NCBI GenBank assembly: GCA_045587445.1
Contig: JAZNCH010000053.1
Coordinates: 35,307-99,306, forward strand
DNA length: 64,000 nt
Origin: RGIG1995 sp045587445
Lineage (GTDB): Bacteria; Bacillota; Clostridia; Oscillospirales; CAG-272
Direction: 5' to 3'
A program made the position numbers and the translations under genes. Shown here piece after piece: positions 32,103 through 40,392 of this stretch (the first letter of the stretch is position 1; each line of letters opens with the position of its first letter). The notes beneath the pieces are model-generated. The model searched no databases. It was not told where the DNA came from and saw only the letters and a list, made by a program, of their open reading frames with translations.

Positions 32103-33494
32103 ATGAATACCAGAATTGAGAAAGACTCGGTAGGAACCCTTGAAATACCCGTGGATGCATACTACGGTGTACAGTCATATAGAGCAAAGCTCAATTTCCC
32201 GATTACAGGACGAAATATGTCTGCGGAAATGATTAACTCTCTTGCAGAGGTTAAGAAGGCGGCGGCAATTGCGAATTACAACGACGGCGGACTTTCCGAA
32301 GATGTATATAAAGCAATAGTTGAAGCATGTGATTTTATTATTGCGGGCAATTTGCATGACCAGTTTATCTGTGATCCTATTCAGGGCGGTGCAGGTACTT
32401 CTGCGAATATGAATGCCAATGAAGTTGTTGCGAACAAGGCACTTGAAATACTTGGACAGGCTAAGGGCGATTACAAGATGGTACACCCGAATGACCACGT
32501 AAACCTTTGTCAGTCTACAAATGACGTATATCCCACAGCAGGAAAGCTGACAGCATTGAAGCTTATTGACAAGCTTTTGCCAAAATTAGAGCATCTTCTT
32601 TATTCTCTTAACAAGAAGGCAGCAGAGTATGAAGGCATTATAAAGATGGGAAGAACACAGCTTCAGGACGCAGTTCCCGTAAGCCTTGGCGGTTCTTTTA
32701 AGGCGTTTGCGAGTGCGATTTCAAGAGATATAGAAAGAATAAGAAAGACGGCAGACGGACTTAAGACGATAAATATGGCGGCTACAGCAGTTGGTTCATG
32801 TATAAACGCTACACAGGGATATTACGATAATATTATGAAGTGTATGTGTGACGTTACAGGATACGACTTGGTAAGGTCAAATGATTTGTATGACGGCACA
32901 CAGAATCTTGATACCTTTGTATATGTTTCGGGAGCAATAAAAGCGTGTGCGGTAAATATGTCAAAGATGTCGAATGACTTAAGACTTATGTCAAGCGGTC
33001 CCAAGACTGGACTTGGAGAGATAGTACTTCCTCCGAGACAGAACGGCTCTTCGATAATGCCCGGAAAGATAAACCCGGTAATTCCCGAGGTTGTGTCTCA
33101 GGTTGCATTTAATATTATCGGTAACGATATGACGATAACAATGGCGGCAGAAGCAGGACAACTCGAACTTAATGCATTTGAACCTGTACTTTTCTATAAC
33201 TTATTTGAGTCAATAGAGACGTTGGGTAATGCGGCAATGACTTTGGCAGATAACTGCATTGACGGTATAGTTGCAAATGCAGATACTTGCAAATCATACG
33301 TTGAGAGAAGTGCGGGACTTGTTACAGCACTTTGTCCTGTAATCGGATACGTTAAGTCGGCGGATATAGCAAAGAAAATAATATCCTCCGGTAAAACGGC
33401 AAAAGAGTATCTTTTAGAAGAAGGCACGTTTACAGAGAAAGAGATAGACGAGCTTCTTGACCCGGCAAAGCTTGTTTGGCCTATAAACCATTAA
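32103..33494 (+). CDS. aspA: aspartate ammonia-lyase
   Basis: AspA converts L-aspartate to fumarate and ammonia. The 463-residue protein opens RIEKDSVGTLEIPVDAYYGV and has GGAGTSANMNANEV, the TNDVYPTA segment and the catalytic flexible SS loop GSSIMPGKINP. This combination favours aspartase over fumarase C. ATG 32103 follows GGAGG; the frame from 32070 reads through that site. Fumarate could feed anaerobic reduction, and the sodium-pumping decarboxylase nearby uses oxaloacetate, a related C4 acid. Confidence 0.92.
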   Translation: MNTRIEKDSVGTLEIPVDAYYGVQSYRAKLNFPITGRNMSAEMINSLAEVKKAAAIANYNDGGLSEDVYKAIVEACDFIIAGNLHDQFICDPIQGGAGTSANMNANEVVANKALEILGQAKGDYKMVHPNDHVNLCQSTNDVYPTAGKLTALKLIDKLLPKLEHLLYSLNKKAAEYEGIIKMGRTQLQDAVPVSLGGSFKAFASAISRDIERIRKTADGLKTINMAATAVGSCINATQGYYDNIMKCMCDVTGYDLVRSNDLYDGTQNLDTFVYVSGAIKACAVNMSKMSNDLRLMSSGPKTGLGEIVLPPRQNGSSIMPGKINPVIPEVVSQVAFNIIGNDMTITMAAEAGQLELNAFEPVLFYNLFESIETLGNAAMTLADNCIDGIVANADTCKSYVERSAGLVTALCPVIGYVKSADIAKKIISSGKTAKEYLLEEGTFTEKEIDELLDPAKLVWPINH

Positions 33495-33506
33495 GTGAAT
33501 ACATAG

Positions 33507-33541
33507 AAACTCCCGAGGACAAGCGTCTTCGGGAGTTTTTT
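33507..33541 (+). terminator. aspA terminator
   Basis: AAACTCCCGAGGAC (33507-33520) pairs with GTCTTCGGGAGTTT (33525-33538), with T6 at the end. Confidence 0.92.
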
Positions 33542-33564
33542 AAATATAAAATATACGTAAACTC

Positions 33565-33593
33565 TTGACAATTACGAATATATTTGTTATAAT
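33565..33593 (+). promoter_or_regulatory. consensus promoter of tRNA-Leu(CAA)
   Basis: TTGACA (33565-33570), 17 bases, TATAAT (33588-33593), 20 bases before the tRNA. Confidence 0.88.
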
Positions 33594-33613
33594 ACAAAAT
33601 GTTGAAAATAATC

Positions 33614-33700
33614 GCCGGAATGATGGAATTGGCAGACGTGCTGGACTCAAAATCCAGTGGTAGCGATACCGTGCGGGTTCGACCCCCGCTTCCGGCACCA
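33614..33700 (+). tRNA. tRNA-Leu (anticodon CAA)
   Basis: An 87-base class II tRNA with acceptor GCCGGAA/TTCCGGC, discriminator A and encoded CCA. The anticodon stem-loop CTGGA-CTCAAAA-TCCAG gives CAA, decoding UUG. The variable arm is long and the T arm is GGGTTCGACCC. Confidence 0.95.
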
Positions 33701-33734
33701 GAAAAAGACCAAGTCAATTGACTTGGTCTTTTTC
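33701..33734 (+). terminator. tRNA-Leu(CAA) terminator
   Basis: A perfect 17-base inverted repeat, GAAAAAGACCAAGTCAA with its reverse complement, starting directly after the CCA end. Confidence 0.88.
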
Positions 33735-33910
33735 AATGAAATTCGCCTTACGGCGAGTGAAATAGCTTCGCTGTGAAATACGCTTACGCGTATGAAATAT
33801 TTGCTTCGCAAATGTTAGGAGGCGAATTTTATTTCACATTTTGCCGCCGAGGCAAAATATTTTATAATTCGTAGAATTGTTTCATATTGCATAGCAATAT
33901 TTCATTAATT
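33735..33910. repeat. modular cluster of short palindromes
   Basis: A chain of small hairpins (CGCCTTACGGCG, AGCTTCGCT, ACGCTTACGCGT, ATTTGCTTCGCAAAT, TTTTGCCGCCGAGGCAAAA, ATATTGCATAGCAATAT), most followed by the spacer GAAAT or its complement ATTTC. It lies between the tRNA terminator and birA. No reading frame is present. It is reminiscent of the cluster at 15353-15496. Confidence 0.7.
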
Positions 33911-33944
33911 ATGTTATAATATTGCAAAAGAGGTGATTATATTA

Positions 33945-34670
33945 ATGACCGAAAATATAATTAACGGAATAAGAATACATCACTATTATTGTGTTGATTC
34001 GACGAACAGAATAGCCCTTGAAAATACAAATGCACAGCACCTTTTGACAGTAATAGCCGATAGTCAGACCGGTGGAAAGGGGAGAATGGGCAGACAGTAT
34101 TTTTCGTATAACGGCGGTTTATATATGTCTGTTGTTTTGAGGTTGTCAGAGATTGATATTCCTATAAATTTATGTACCCCCGCAGCGGCGTTGGCTGTAA
34201 AGGGAGCATTGGAAAATGTAGGTGTATCGAGCGTTAAGATAAAGTGGGTAAACGACATATTGCTCAATGAAAAGAAGATATGCGGTATTCTTACCGAATG
34301 TCGAACAGCAGAAGAGGGCATAAAAAGTATAGTGGTGGGTATAGGAATCAATCTTACCGAGCCCGAGAATGACTTTCCCGCGGAGATAAAACATAAGGCG
34401 GGTTACGCGAATTTTAGCGGCGACAAATTAGTACTTGCTTCTGATATTACAATTAGGCTTGGAGAGCTTGTGAAAAAGAAACCTAACGATATTGTAGCAG
34501 AATACGAAAAGAATATGGTGTGGATAGGCGAAAACGTAACTGTAACCGATTATGCAGATAATAACAGGAAAATTACAGGTAAAATAATCGGTGTAAATGA
34601 CGATTGTTTTTTAAAGATAAAACTTGACGACGGAACAGAAAGGTTACTTTCGTCGGGAGAAATAATATAG
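33945..34670 (+). CDS. birA: biotin-[acetyl-CoA-carboxylase] ligase, without HTH domain
   Basis: BirA activates biotin as biotinyl-AMP and attaches it to a lysine of biotin carrier proteins. The 241-residue protein has the catalytic core: STNRIALENT, the adenylate loop GGKGRMGRQYFSYNGGLYMS and KWVNDILLNEKKICGILTE, plus a small C-terminal SH3-like domain. The N-terminal repressor domain of group II enzymes is absent. ATG 33945 follows AGAGGTGAT; a GTG at 33933 is inside that site. It converges with the oad operon, whose 111-residue carrier is a likely substrate. Confidence 0.94.
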   Translation: MTENIINGIRIHHYYCVDSTNRIALENTNAQHLLTVIADSQTGGKGRMGRQYFSYNGGLYMSVVLRLSEIDIPINLCTPAAALAVKGALENVGVSSVKIKWVNDILLNEKKICGILTECRTAEEGIKSIVVGIGINLTEPENDFPAEIKHKAGYANFSGDKLVLASDITIRLGELVKKKPNDIVAEYEKNMVWIGENVTVTDYADNNRKITGKIIGVNDDCFLKIKLDDGTERLLSSGEII

Positions 34671-34703
34671 AAAAAAAGCTGTGTTTTTACACAGCCTTTT
34701 TTA
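34671..34703. terminator. bidirectional terminator between birA and oadA
   Basis: A7 followed by GCTGTGT-4-ACACAGC and T6, between convergent genes. Confidence 0.88.
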
Positions 34704-34724
34704 TGAGTTTGTTTATTAACAAAC

Positions 34725-36128
34725 TTATGTCAAATCTTGTACAAAAAGTTCGCGAACAGTATTTTCGTCGTCTTTCTTACCGCCTGCGTTGCGTTCAGCA
34801 AGGAACTTGGGAGCAACCTGAGGAAAGAGGGCGAATGAAAGAACGTCTTCGTCGCATTTAGCGAGGTCTTTTGCTTCCTCGCGGTACTTTTCAAATTCGG
34901 GAGCGATAAGGTCTGCAGGTCTGCAAGTGATTATTTCCGTATCGTCGCCGAGAACCTTTTTGCGAACCTCTTCGTTAACTTCACCGGGGAGCTGACCGTA
35001 TTCGCCGTGAAGAAGGCCTTTGGATTCTTTTGTAGCCATCTTGTAGCGTTCGCCGGTGAGAACGTTAAGAACTGCTTGGCTGCCTACGATCTGGCTTGTA
35101 GGAGTTACGAGGGGAGGATAACCGAAGTCTTTTCTGACTCTCGGTACTTCTTCAAGAACTGCATAGTATTTATCTTCTGCTTTAGCTTGTTTAAGCTGAG
35201 AAATAAGGTTGGAAAGCATACCGCCGGGAACTTGATAGAGCAGAGTGTTGGGGTCAACGTTGAGAACTTTTGGGTCAAGGAATCCGTCTTCTTTGAGCTT
35301 AGCGGCAATGTTACGGAAGTGTGCCGCAGGTTTTGTCAAGAGACCGAGGTCAATGCCTGTATCGTATTCCGTACCCTTAAGTGTAGCAACGAGTGCTTCG
35401 GTAGAGGGCTGAGATGTACCGTTGGCAAGAGGAGAAAGTGCTGTATCGATAATATCAACACCCGCCTGAATTGCCATAAGGTATGTCATTTCGCCCGTAC
35501 CGGTTGTGTTATGAGTATGAAGATGTATCGGAACGTTAACCTTTTTCTTCATAGCTTTTACAAGAGAGTATGCATCGAAGGGAAGGAGCAAGTTTGCCAT
35601 ATCCTTGATACAGATTGTATCAGCACCCATATCCTGCAATTTAACAGCAAGGTCAACGAAATATTCCTCGTTGTGAACAGGGCTTACGGTATAGCTTATA
35701 GCGGCTTCTGCGATTCCCTTATATTTTTTTGTGGCTCGCATAGCGGCTTCCATATTTCTTGTATCGTTAAGTGCGTCGAATATTCTGATTACATCGATGC
35801 CGTTTTCGATAGATTTTTTGATAAACATATCAACAACGTCATCGGCATAGTGCTTATAACCGAGAAGATTCTGTCCGCGAAGAAGCATTTGAAGCTTTGT
35901 GTCGGGAAGATTTTTTTTGAGAGTTCTGAGTCTTTCCCAAGGGTCTTCACCGAGAAATCTCATACAAGAGTCAAAGGTAGCTCCGCCCCAACATTCGAGA
36001 GACCAGAAGCCTGCTTCATTGAGTTCTTTACACGCCGGAATCATATCTTCGATTCTCATTCTTGTAGCCGCTTGAGATTGGTGAGCGTCACGGAGAATTG
36101 TATCTGTAATAAAAACTTTTTTAGCCAT
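34725..36128 (-). CDS. oadA: oxaloacetate decarboxylase, alpha (carboxyltransferase) subunit
   Basis: The alpha subunit transfers the carboxyl group of oxaloacetate to biotin, giving pyruvate. The 467-residue protein has the HMGL-like TIM barrel (DTILRDAHQS at residues 9-18, metal site HLHTHNTTG, IKDMANLL) and the conserved carboxylase domain to the end. It lacks the C-terminal biotin domain, which is a separate gene here. Last gene of a four-gene operon (gamma, biotin carrier, beta, alpha). A pyruvate carboxylase B subunit is the close alternative but the beta and gamma neighbours favour a sodium-pumping decarboxylase. Confidence 0.93.
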   Translation of the reverse strand: MAKKVFITDTILRDAHQSQAATRMRIEDMIPACKELNEAGFWSLECWGGATFDSCMRFLGEDPWERLRTLKKNLPDTKLQMLLRGQNLLGYKHYADDVVDMFIKKSIENGIDVIRIFDALNDTRNMEAAMRATKKYKGIAEAAISYTVSPVHNEEYFVDLAVKLQDMGADTICIKDMANLLLPFDAYSLVKAMKKKVNVPIHLHTHNTTGTGEMTYLMAIQAGVDIIDTALSPLANGTSQPSTEALVATLKGTEYDTGIDLGLLTKPAAHFRNIAAKLKEDGFLDPKVLNVDPNTLLYQVPGGMLSNLISQLKQAKAEDKYYAVLEEVPRVRKDFGYPPLVTPTSQIVGSQAVLNVLTGERYKMATKESKGLLHGEYGQLPGEVNEEVRKKVLGDDTEIITCRPADLIAPEFEKYREEAKDLAKCDEDVLSFALFPQVAPKFLAERNAGGKKDDENTVRELFVQDLT

Positions 36129-36145
36129 AAATACTTACCTCATAA

Positions 36146-37333
36146 TTAACCGCCGAAAATAGCTATTAATACGCCTGCCGCAATAGCAGAGCCTATAACT
36201 CCGGCAACGTTTGGCCCCATAGCGTGCATAAGAAGGAAGTTGGAGGGATTTTCTTCCTGACCGACCTTCTGAGAAACGCGGGCCGCCATAGGAACTGCAG
36301 AAACGCCTGCAGAACCCATAAGGGGATTGATTTTCTTTCCTTCGGGAAGGAAAAGGTTCATGAATTTAGCGATAATAACACCGAAGGCAGTAGCAACACC
36401 AAACGCTACAACACCCATAATGATAATTTTGATAGTTTGAAGCTTAAGGAAGGTAGAACCGGTTGCGGTAGCACCGACGGAAATTCCGAGGAATACCGTA
36501 ACGATATTCATAAGCTCGTTTTGTACTGTTTTTGAGAGACGTTCGCACACACCGCATTCTTTGAGGAGGTTACCGAACATAAGTGCACCAATCAAAGGAG
36601 CGGCACTTGGAACTATTAATGCAACGAATATTGTAGAAACAATGGGAAATATAATCTTCTGCAATTTAGAAACGGGCTTCAAAGTGTCCATAACTATAGC
36701 GCGTTCTTCTTTTGTTGTAAGAGCCTTCATGATAGGGGGCTGAATAACGGGAACCAATGCCATATACGAATAAGCTGCAACGGCTATAGGTCCGAGCAGA
36801 TGAGATGCAAGTTTTGACGTAACGAAGATTGCAGTAGGGCCGTCCGCGCCGCCTATAATACCGATAGAACTTGCTTCAGGGCCTGTAAAACCGAGAAGAA
36901 TGGCAACGGCATAGGTAGCAAAAATACCTATCTGAGCAGCCGCACCGAGAAGAAGACTTTTTGGGTTAGCAATCAACGGACCAAAGTCTGTCATAGCACC
37001 GACACCGATAAAGATAAGACAGGGATAAATCCCCAGCTTAACTCCAAGGTAGAGCACGTCGATAAGACCAATACTCTTTACGTCTGCAAATGTGCCCCAG
37101 TTAACGGTACCGTTTGCAAATATTTGTTCGTGGAAAATACCTGCACCCGGGAGGTTTGTGAGAAGCATACCGACCGCGATGGGAAGAAGGAGTAATGGTT
37201 CAAACTTCTTTCCTATAGCAAGGTAACACAAAAGACAGGCAATACCAATCATAATGAGGTTTTTCCATCCGCCTTGTTCAAAGAACAGGGCAAAACCCGT
37301 ATCGTTTAAAAAGTTAATTAAAGCGTCCATCAA
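36146..37333 (-). CDS. oadB: sodium-pumping decarboxylase, beta subunit
   Basis: OadB decarboxylates carboxybiotin and couples this to export of sodium ions. The 395-residue membrane protein has about ten hydrophobic segments, and the conserved GGADGPTAIFVTSKLA region with the functional aspartate, then the C-terminal repeat NPLMGSAGVSAVPMAARVSQ. It lies 17 bases upstream of oadA. Methylmalonyl-CoA or glutaconyl-CoA decarboxylase beta subunits are very similar, so the substrate is set by the alpha subunit. Confidence 0.94.
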   Translation of the reverse strand: MMDALINFLNDTGFALFFEQGGWKNLIMIGIACLLCYLAIGKKFEPLLLLPIAVGMLLTNLPGAGIFHEQIFANGTVNWGTFADVKSIGLIDVLYLGVKLGIYPCLIFIGVGAMTDFGPLIANPKSLLLGAAAQIGIFATYAVAILLGFTGPEASSIGIIGGADGPTAIFVTSKLASHLLGPIAVAAYSYMALVPVIQPPIMKALTTKEERAIVMDTLKPVSKLQKIIFPIVSTIFVALIVPSAAPLIGALMFGNLLKECGVCERLSKTVQNELMNIVTVFLGISVGATATGSTFLKLQTIKIIIMGVVAFGVATAFGVIIAKFMNLFLPEGKKINPLMGSAGVSAVPMAARVSQKVGQEENPSNFLLMHAMGPNVAGVIGSAIAAGVLIAIFGG

Positions 37334-37350
37334 ATGTCCTCCGAAAACAA

Positions 37351-37686
37351 TTATGCGAGAGTGCAGAGAACAGCACCCGAGTCAACGGAAGTGCCTACCT
37401 GAACGTTTACGGAAGCAACCGTACCATCGGAGGGGGCCATAATTTCGTTTTCCATCTTCATAGCTTCAAGAATCATAAGAACGTCGCCTTTTTTGACAGA
37501 CTGACCGTTAGCAACGTTAACTTTAAGTATAGTACCGGGCATAGGGGAGTTAATTGTAACAGAACCGGAAGAAGCGGGAGCGGAAGCCGCATGCGTTGCG
37601 GGAGCGTTCTTTAATTCTTCTTTGTCAATAATTTCAAGTGTGATTTCGTATACGTTTCCATTTACGTTAACTTTGTAAGCTTTCAT
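37351..37686 (-). CDS. biotin carboxyl carrier protein of the decarboxylase
   Basis: The 111-residue protein has a short N-terminal region, an Ala/Ser/Pro-rich linker (about 28-41) and a biotinyl domain with EAMKMEN (residues 74-80; Lys77 is biotinylated). It carries the carboxyl group from the alpha to the beta subunit. The separate carrier resembles GcdC/MmdC. Located between gamma and beta genes. Confidence 0.93.
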   Translation of the reverse strand: MKAYKVNVNGNVYEITLEIIDKEELKNAPATHAASAPASSGSVTINSPMPGTILKVNVANGQSVKKGDVLMILEAMKMENEIMAPSDGTVASVNVQVGTSVDSGAVLCTLA

Positions 37687-37710
37687 TTTTCTTTACCTCT
37701 TTACAGTTAA

Positions 37711-38031
37711 TTAAAGTTTTTTGAACGAAACTACTCGAATTGCCGAGATGTCCGTTCCGTTTTCTTCTGCGATTGCTGCACATATCGCCGCAAGCAATTC
37801 TTGTTTGTTTTCAATGGGAGCCGCTTTTGTCTCTAAAGTCTGTACGTTGTTTGTAACGGCGGGAGTTTGTGTTTGCGGTGCTTCTTTGTAGTTGCGGAAA
37901 AACGCGTTCATAATATTAACGATTCCGACGAGCAAAGCAAGACCGACAAAAACTACACCAATTCCAAGTGCACAAACAAGCAAAATAGAGGGTTCTTCAG
38001 TACTTGTTGATTGAAGTAGGTAGTTGCCCAT
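37711..38031 (-). CDS. oadG: sodium-pumping decarboxylase, gamma subunit (OadG-like)
   Basis: The 106-residue protein has one N-terminal membrane helix (about residues 17-41) and a Pro/Thr-rich, otherwise soluble tail ending DISAIRVVSFKKL. OadG-type subunits stabilise the complex. AAAAAAGGAG precedes ATG 38031. First gene of the operon. Confidence 0.82.
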   Translation of the reverse strand: MGNYLLQSTSTEEPSILLVCALGIGVVFVGLALLVGIVNIMNAFFRNYKEAPQTQTPAVTNNVQTLETKAAPIENKQELLAAICAAIAEENGTDISAIRVVSFKKL

Positions 38032-38104
38032 TTTTTTACTCCTTTTTTATTGTAATTTTATTAATTTCTTTATAAATTTTGAAATAATCAAAAAACATAT
38101 TTAG

Positions 38105-38134
38105 TTTACCATATTTTTGGGTGAATATGGTAAA
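38105..38134. promoter_or_regulatory. 30-base dyad in the oad/pheA intergenic region
   Basis: TTTACCATATT (38105-38115) and AATATGGTAAA (38124-38134) are exact inverted repeats with an eight-base centre. The genes diverge here, so it is not needed as a terminator and may be an operator for either operon. Confidence 0.5.
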
Positions 38135-38196
38135 AAAGGTGTGATATTAACAAAAAATTCACAATTCTTATTAAACATTATTTATTCAAAAAAATA

Positions 38197-38225
38197 TTGA
38201 CATCTTGTTTTATGGGGGGTATAAT
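38197..38225 (+). promoter_or_regulatory. consensus promoter of the aromatic amino acid operon
   Basis: TTGACA (38197-38202), 17 bases ending in GGGGGG, TATAAT (38220-38225), about 52 bases before pheA. Confidence 0.85.
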
Positions 38226-38277
38226 TATTTTTATATTTATTTTAAAATATATTTTTAGGTAAAAGGGGCAAAGGGTA

Positions 38278-39366
38278 ATGAGTAAGCTTCAAAAAGCGAG
38301 AGAAATAATCAACGGCGCTGACAGGGAGATGGCACGTCTTTTTGAAAAGAGAATGGATGCTGTTAAGATGGTTTTCGAATATAAAAAAGAAAATGGCATT
38401 CCGATTGACGATTTTGGCCGAGAGGAAGAAATGATTAAGCGTAATTCAGATTATATTGAAAACGAAGAATATAGGTCATATTACGTAAACTTTTTGAAGA
38501 ACAGCATAAAGCTTTCAAAGGATATGCAGCACAAGCTTCTCGAGGGAATGAAGGTTGCATACAGTGGAGTTGAGGGGGCATTTTCAAATATTGCGGCACA
38601 AAAAATATTTCCCGATGCACTTTGTGTTCCTTACGGTGATTTTAAAGCTGCATATAAAGCTGTAGAGAACGGTGAATGTGATTGTGTTTTGTTGCCTATT
38701 GAAAACAGCCACAACGGTGACGTTGGAAACGTGCTTGATTTGGCGTTTTTCGGCAGTCTTTATATAAACGGTGTATACGAAGCGGACGTTGTACAGAACC
38801 TTTTGGCAAATAAAGGGACGACTATTGATGATATAAAAAAAGTAATCAGTCATCCTCAGGCGTTGGGACAAAGCGCATCATATATTGAAAAATATGGTTT
38901 TGAAACCGAAGAGGCGGTTAATACGGCAGTTGCCGCAAAAATGGTTGCAGAATCGGGAAGAAATGACATTGCGGCAATAGGAAGTATTGAAGCGGCTGAA
39001 AAATTTGGTTTAAAAGTTCTTGCTTCTCACATTAACGAAAGTAATACAAATACAACGAGATTTGCTGTGTTTTCACGTTCAAACAGATTGCCTTCTTCAA
39101 CAGATGATAGGTTTATTATGTTATTTACGGTAAAGAATGCCGCAGGTTCGTTGGGACGAGCAGTTTCGGTGATCGGTCAGCATGGATTTAACCTGAGAGC
39201 TTTAAAGAGCAGACCTACCAAAGAATTGGTATGGGACTATTTCTTCTATGTAGAGGGTGAGGGTAATATAGACAGTTGGCAGGGCAAGGCTATGCTTGAA
39301 GAATTGGAGAAGTGTTGCTCGAATTTAAAGGTTATAGGAAGATTTGAAAAAGAAATTCATATTTAA
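38278..39366 (+). CDS. pheA: bifunctional chorismate mutase / prephenate dehydratase
   Basis: PheA converts chorismate to prephenate and then phenylpyruvate. The 362-residue protein has an AroQ-type chorismate mutase (residues 1-85), a prephenate dehydratase domain from about 92 (VAYSGVEGAFSNIAAQKIFP, LPIENSHNGDVGNVLDL, ESNTNTTRFAVFSRS with the catalytic TTRF) and a C-terminal ACT domain (HGFNLRALKSRPTKELVWDY), so feedback control by phenylalanine is likely. First gene of a seven-gene operon. Confidence 0.95.
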   Translation: MSKLQKAREIINGADREMARLFEKRMDAVKMVFEYKKENGIPIDDFGREEEMIKRNSDYIENEEYRSYYVNFLKNSIKLSKDMQHKLLEGMKVAYSGVEGAFSNIAAQKIFPDALCVPYGDFKAAYKAVENGECDCVLLPIENSHNGDVGNVLDLAFFGSLYINGVYEADVVQNLLANKGTTIDDIKKVISHPQALGQSASYIEKYGFETEEAVNTAVAAKMVAESGRNDIAAIGSIEAAEKFGLKVLASHINESNTNTTRFAVFSRSNRLPSSTDDRFIMLFTVKNAAGSLGRAVSVIGQHGFNLRALKSRPTKELVWDYFFYVEGEGNIDSWQGKAMLEELEKCCSNLKVIGRFEKEIHI

Positions 39367-39378
39367 TGGGGCGAAAAA

Positions 39379-40389
39379 ATGATTATTCCAATTAAAACTC
39401 AAAATGGCTCATATAACATATATCTTGGAAGAGGCGGATTAAAAAAAGCGGGGGAATACTTTAACTTGAATCGAAAGGTTTTGGTTGTAACCGATTCGGG
39501 AGTACCTGCAGAATATGCCGAAACAGTTGCAGAGTGCTGTAAGAGTGCTGTAATTGTTACCATAGAAATGGGGGAAAAATCCAAGAATATAGATACTTTC
39601 AAATATTTGCTGGAGTGTTTGGTAAATAACAATTTTACAAGAACCGACTGTGTTGTTGCAGTAGGCGGCGGAGTTGTGGGTGATTTATCGGGCTTTGTTG
39701 CATCTGCATTTATGCGAGGTATTGATTTTTATAATATACCTACGACGGTTTTGTCTCAGGTTGATTCCTCTATTGGCGGCAAGACTGCTATAGATTTTAT
39801 GGGACTTAAGAATATTGTAGGTGCATTTTATCCACCGATGGGAGTACTTATTGACCCCGATACGTTGAAGACGTTGCCGAAGAGACAAATATCAAACGGA
39901 CTTGCAGAGGCGTTGAAGATGTCGATGATTGCAGATCCCGTATTGTTTGATATATTTGAAAATGGCGATATAGAATCCGATATAGATAATATAATTGAAC
40001 GTTCACTTCGCATTAAGAAATACGTAGTTGAAGAGGACGAGAAGGAATCGGGATTACGTAAGACGTTAAACTTTGGTCATACTTTGGCTCACGCCATTGA
40101 AAGCGTAAACGAGCTTGAGACCTACTATCACGGTGAGTGCGTAAGTATAGGTATGGTACCTATGTGTGCTCCCGACGTAAGAGAGAGACTTTTGCCTATA
40201 CTAAAAAAGCTTGATCTTCCGACAGATACTGAATATACAGCAGAACAGCTTATAGATGCTTGCAGACATGACAAGAAGACGTCGGGGGACATTATAACAA
40301 TTGTATACGTTTCCGAGATAGGCAAATCAGAGCTTAGAAAGATGGCGTTTGTTGAATATGAAGAGTTAGTAAAGAAGGTGCTTGGATAG
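39379..40389 (+). CDS. aroB: 3-dehydroquinate synthase
   Basis: AroB cyclises DAHP to 3-dehydroquinate with NAD and a metal. The 336-residue protein has VAVGGGVVGDLSGFVASAFMRG, the PTTVLSQVDSSIGGKTAID block, and metal ligands in FGHTLAHAIE and YHGECVSIGM. It is 12 bases downstream of pheA. Confidence 0.96.
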   Translation: MIIPIKTQNGSYNIYLGRGGLKKAGEYFNLNRKVLVVTDSGVPAEYAETVAECCKSAVIVTIEMGEKSKNIDTFKYLLECLVNNNFTRTDCVVAVGGGVVGDLSGFVASAFMRGIDFYNIPTTVLSQVDSSIGGKTAIDFMGLKNIVGAFYPPMGVLIDPDTLKTLPKRQISNGLAEALKMSMIADPVLFDIFENGDIESDIDNIIERSLRIKKYVVEEDEKESGLRKTLNFGHTLAHAIESVNELETYYHGECVSIGMVPMCAPDVRERLLPILKKLDLPTDTEYTAEQLIDACRHDKKTSGDIITIVYVSEIGKSELRKMAFVEYEELVKKVLG

Positions 40390-40392
40390 AAT

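Noticed and set aside
35007..36149. A 380-residue plus-strand frame opposite oadA
   Set aside because: It is an exact shadow of a strongly conserved gene, has Cys/Phe-rich composition without domain motifs, and no ribosome-binding site.
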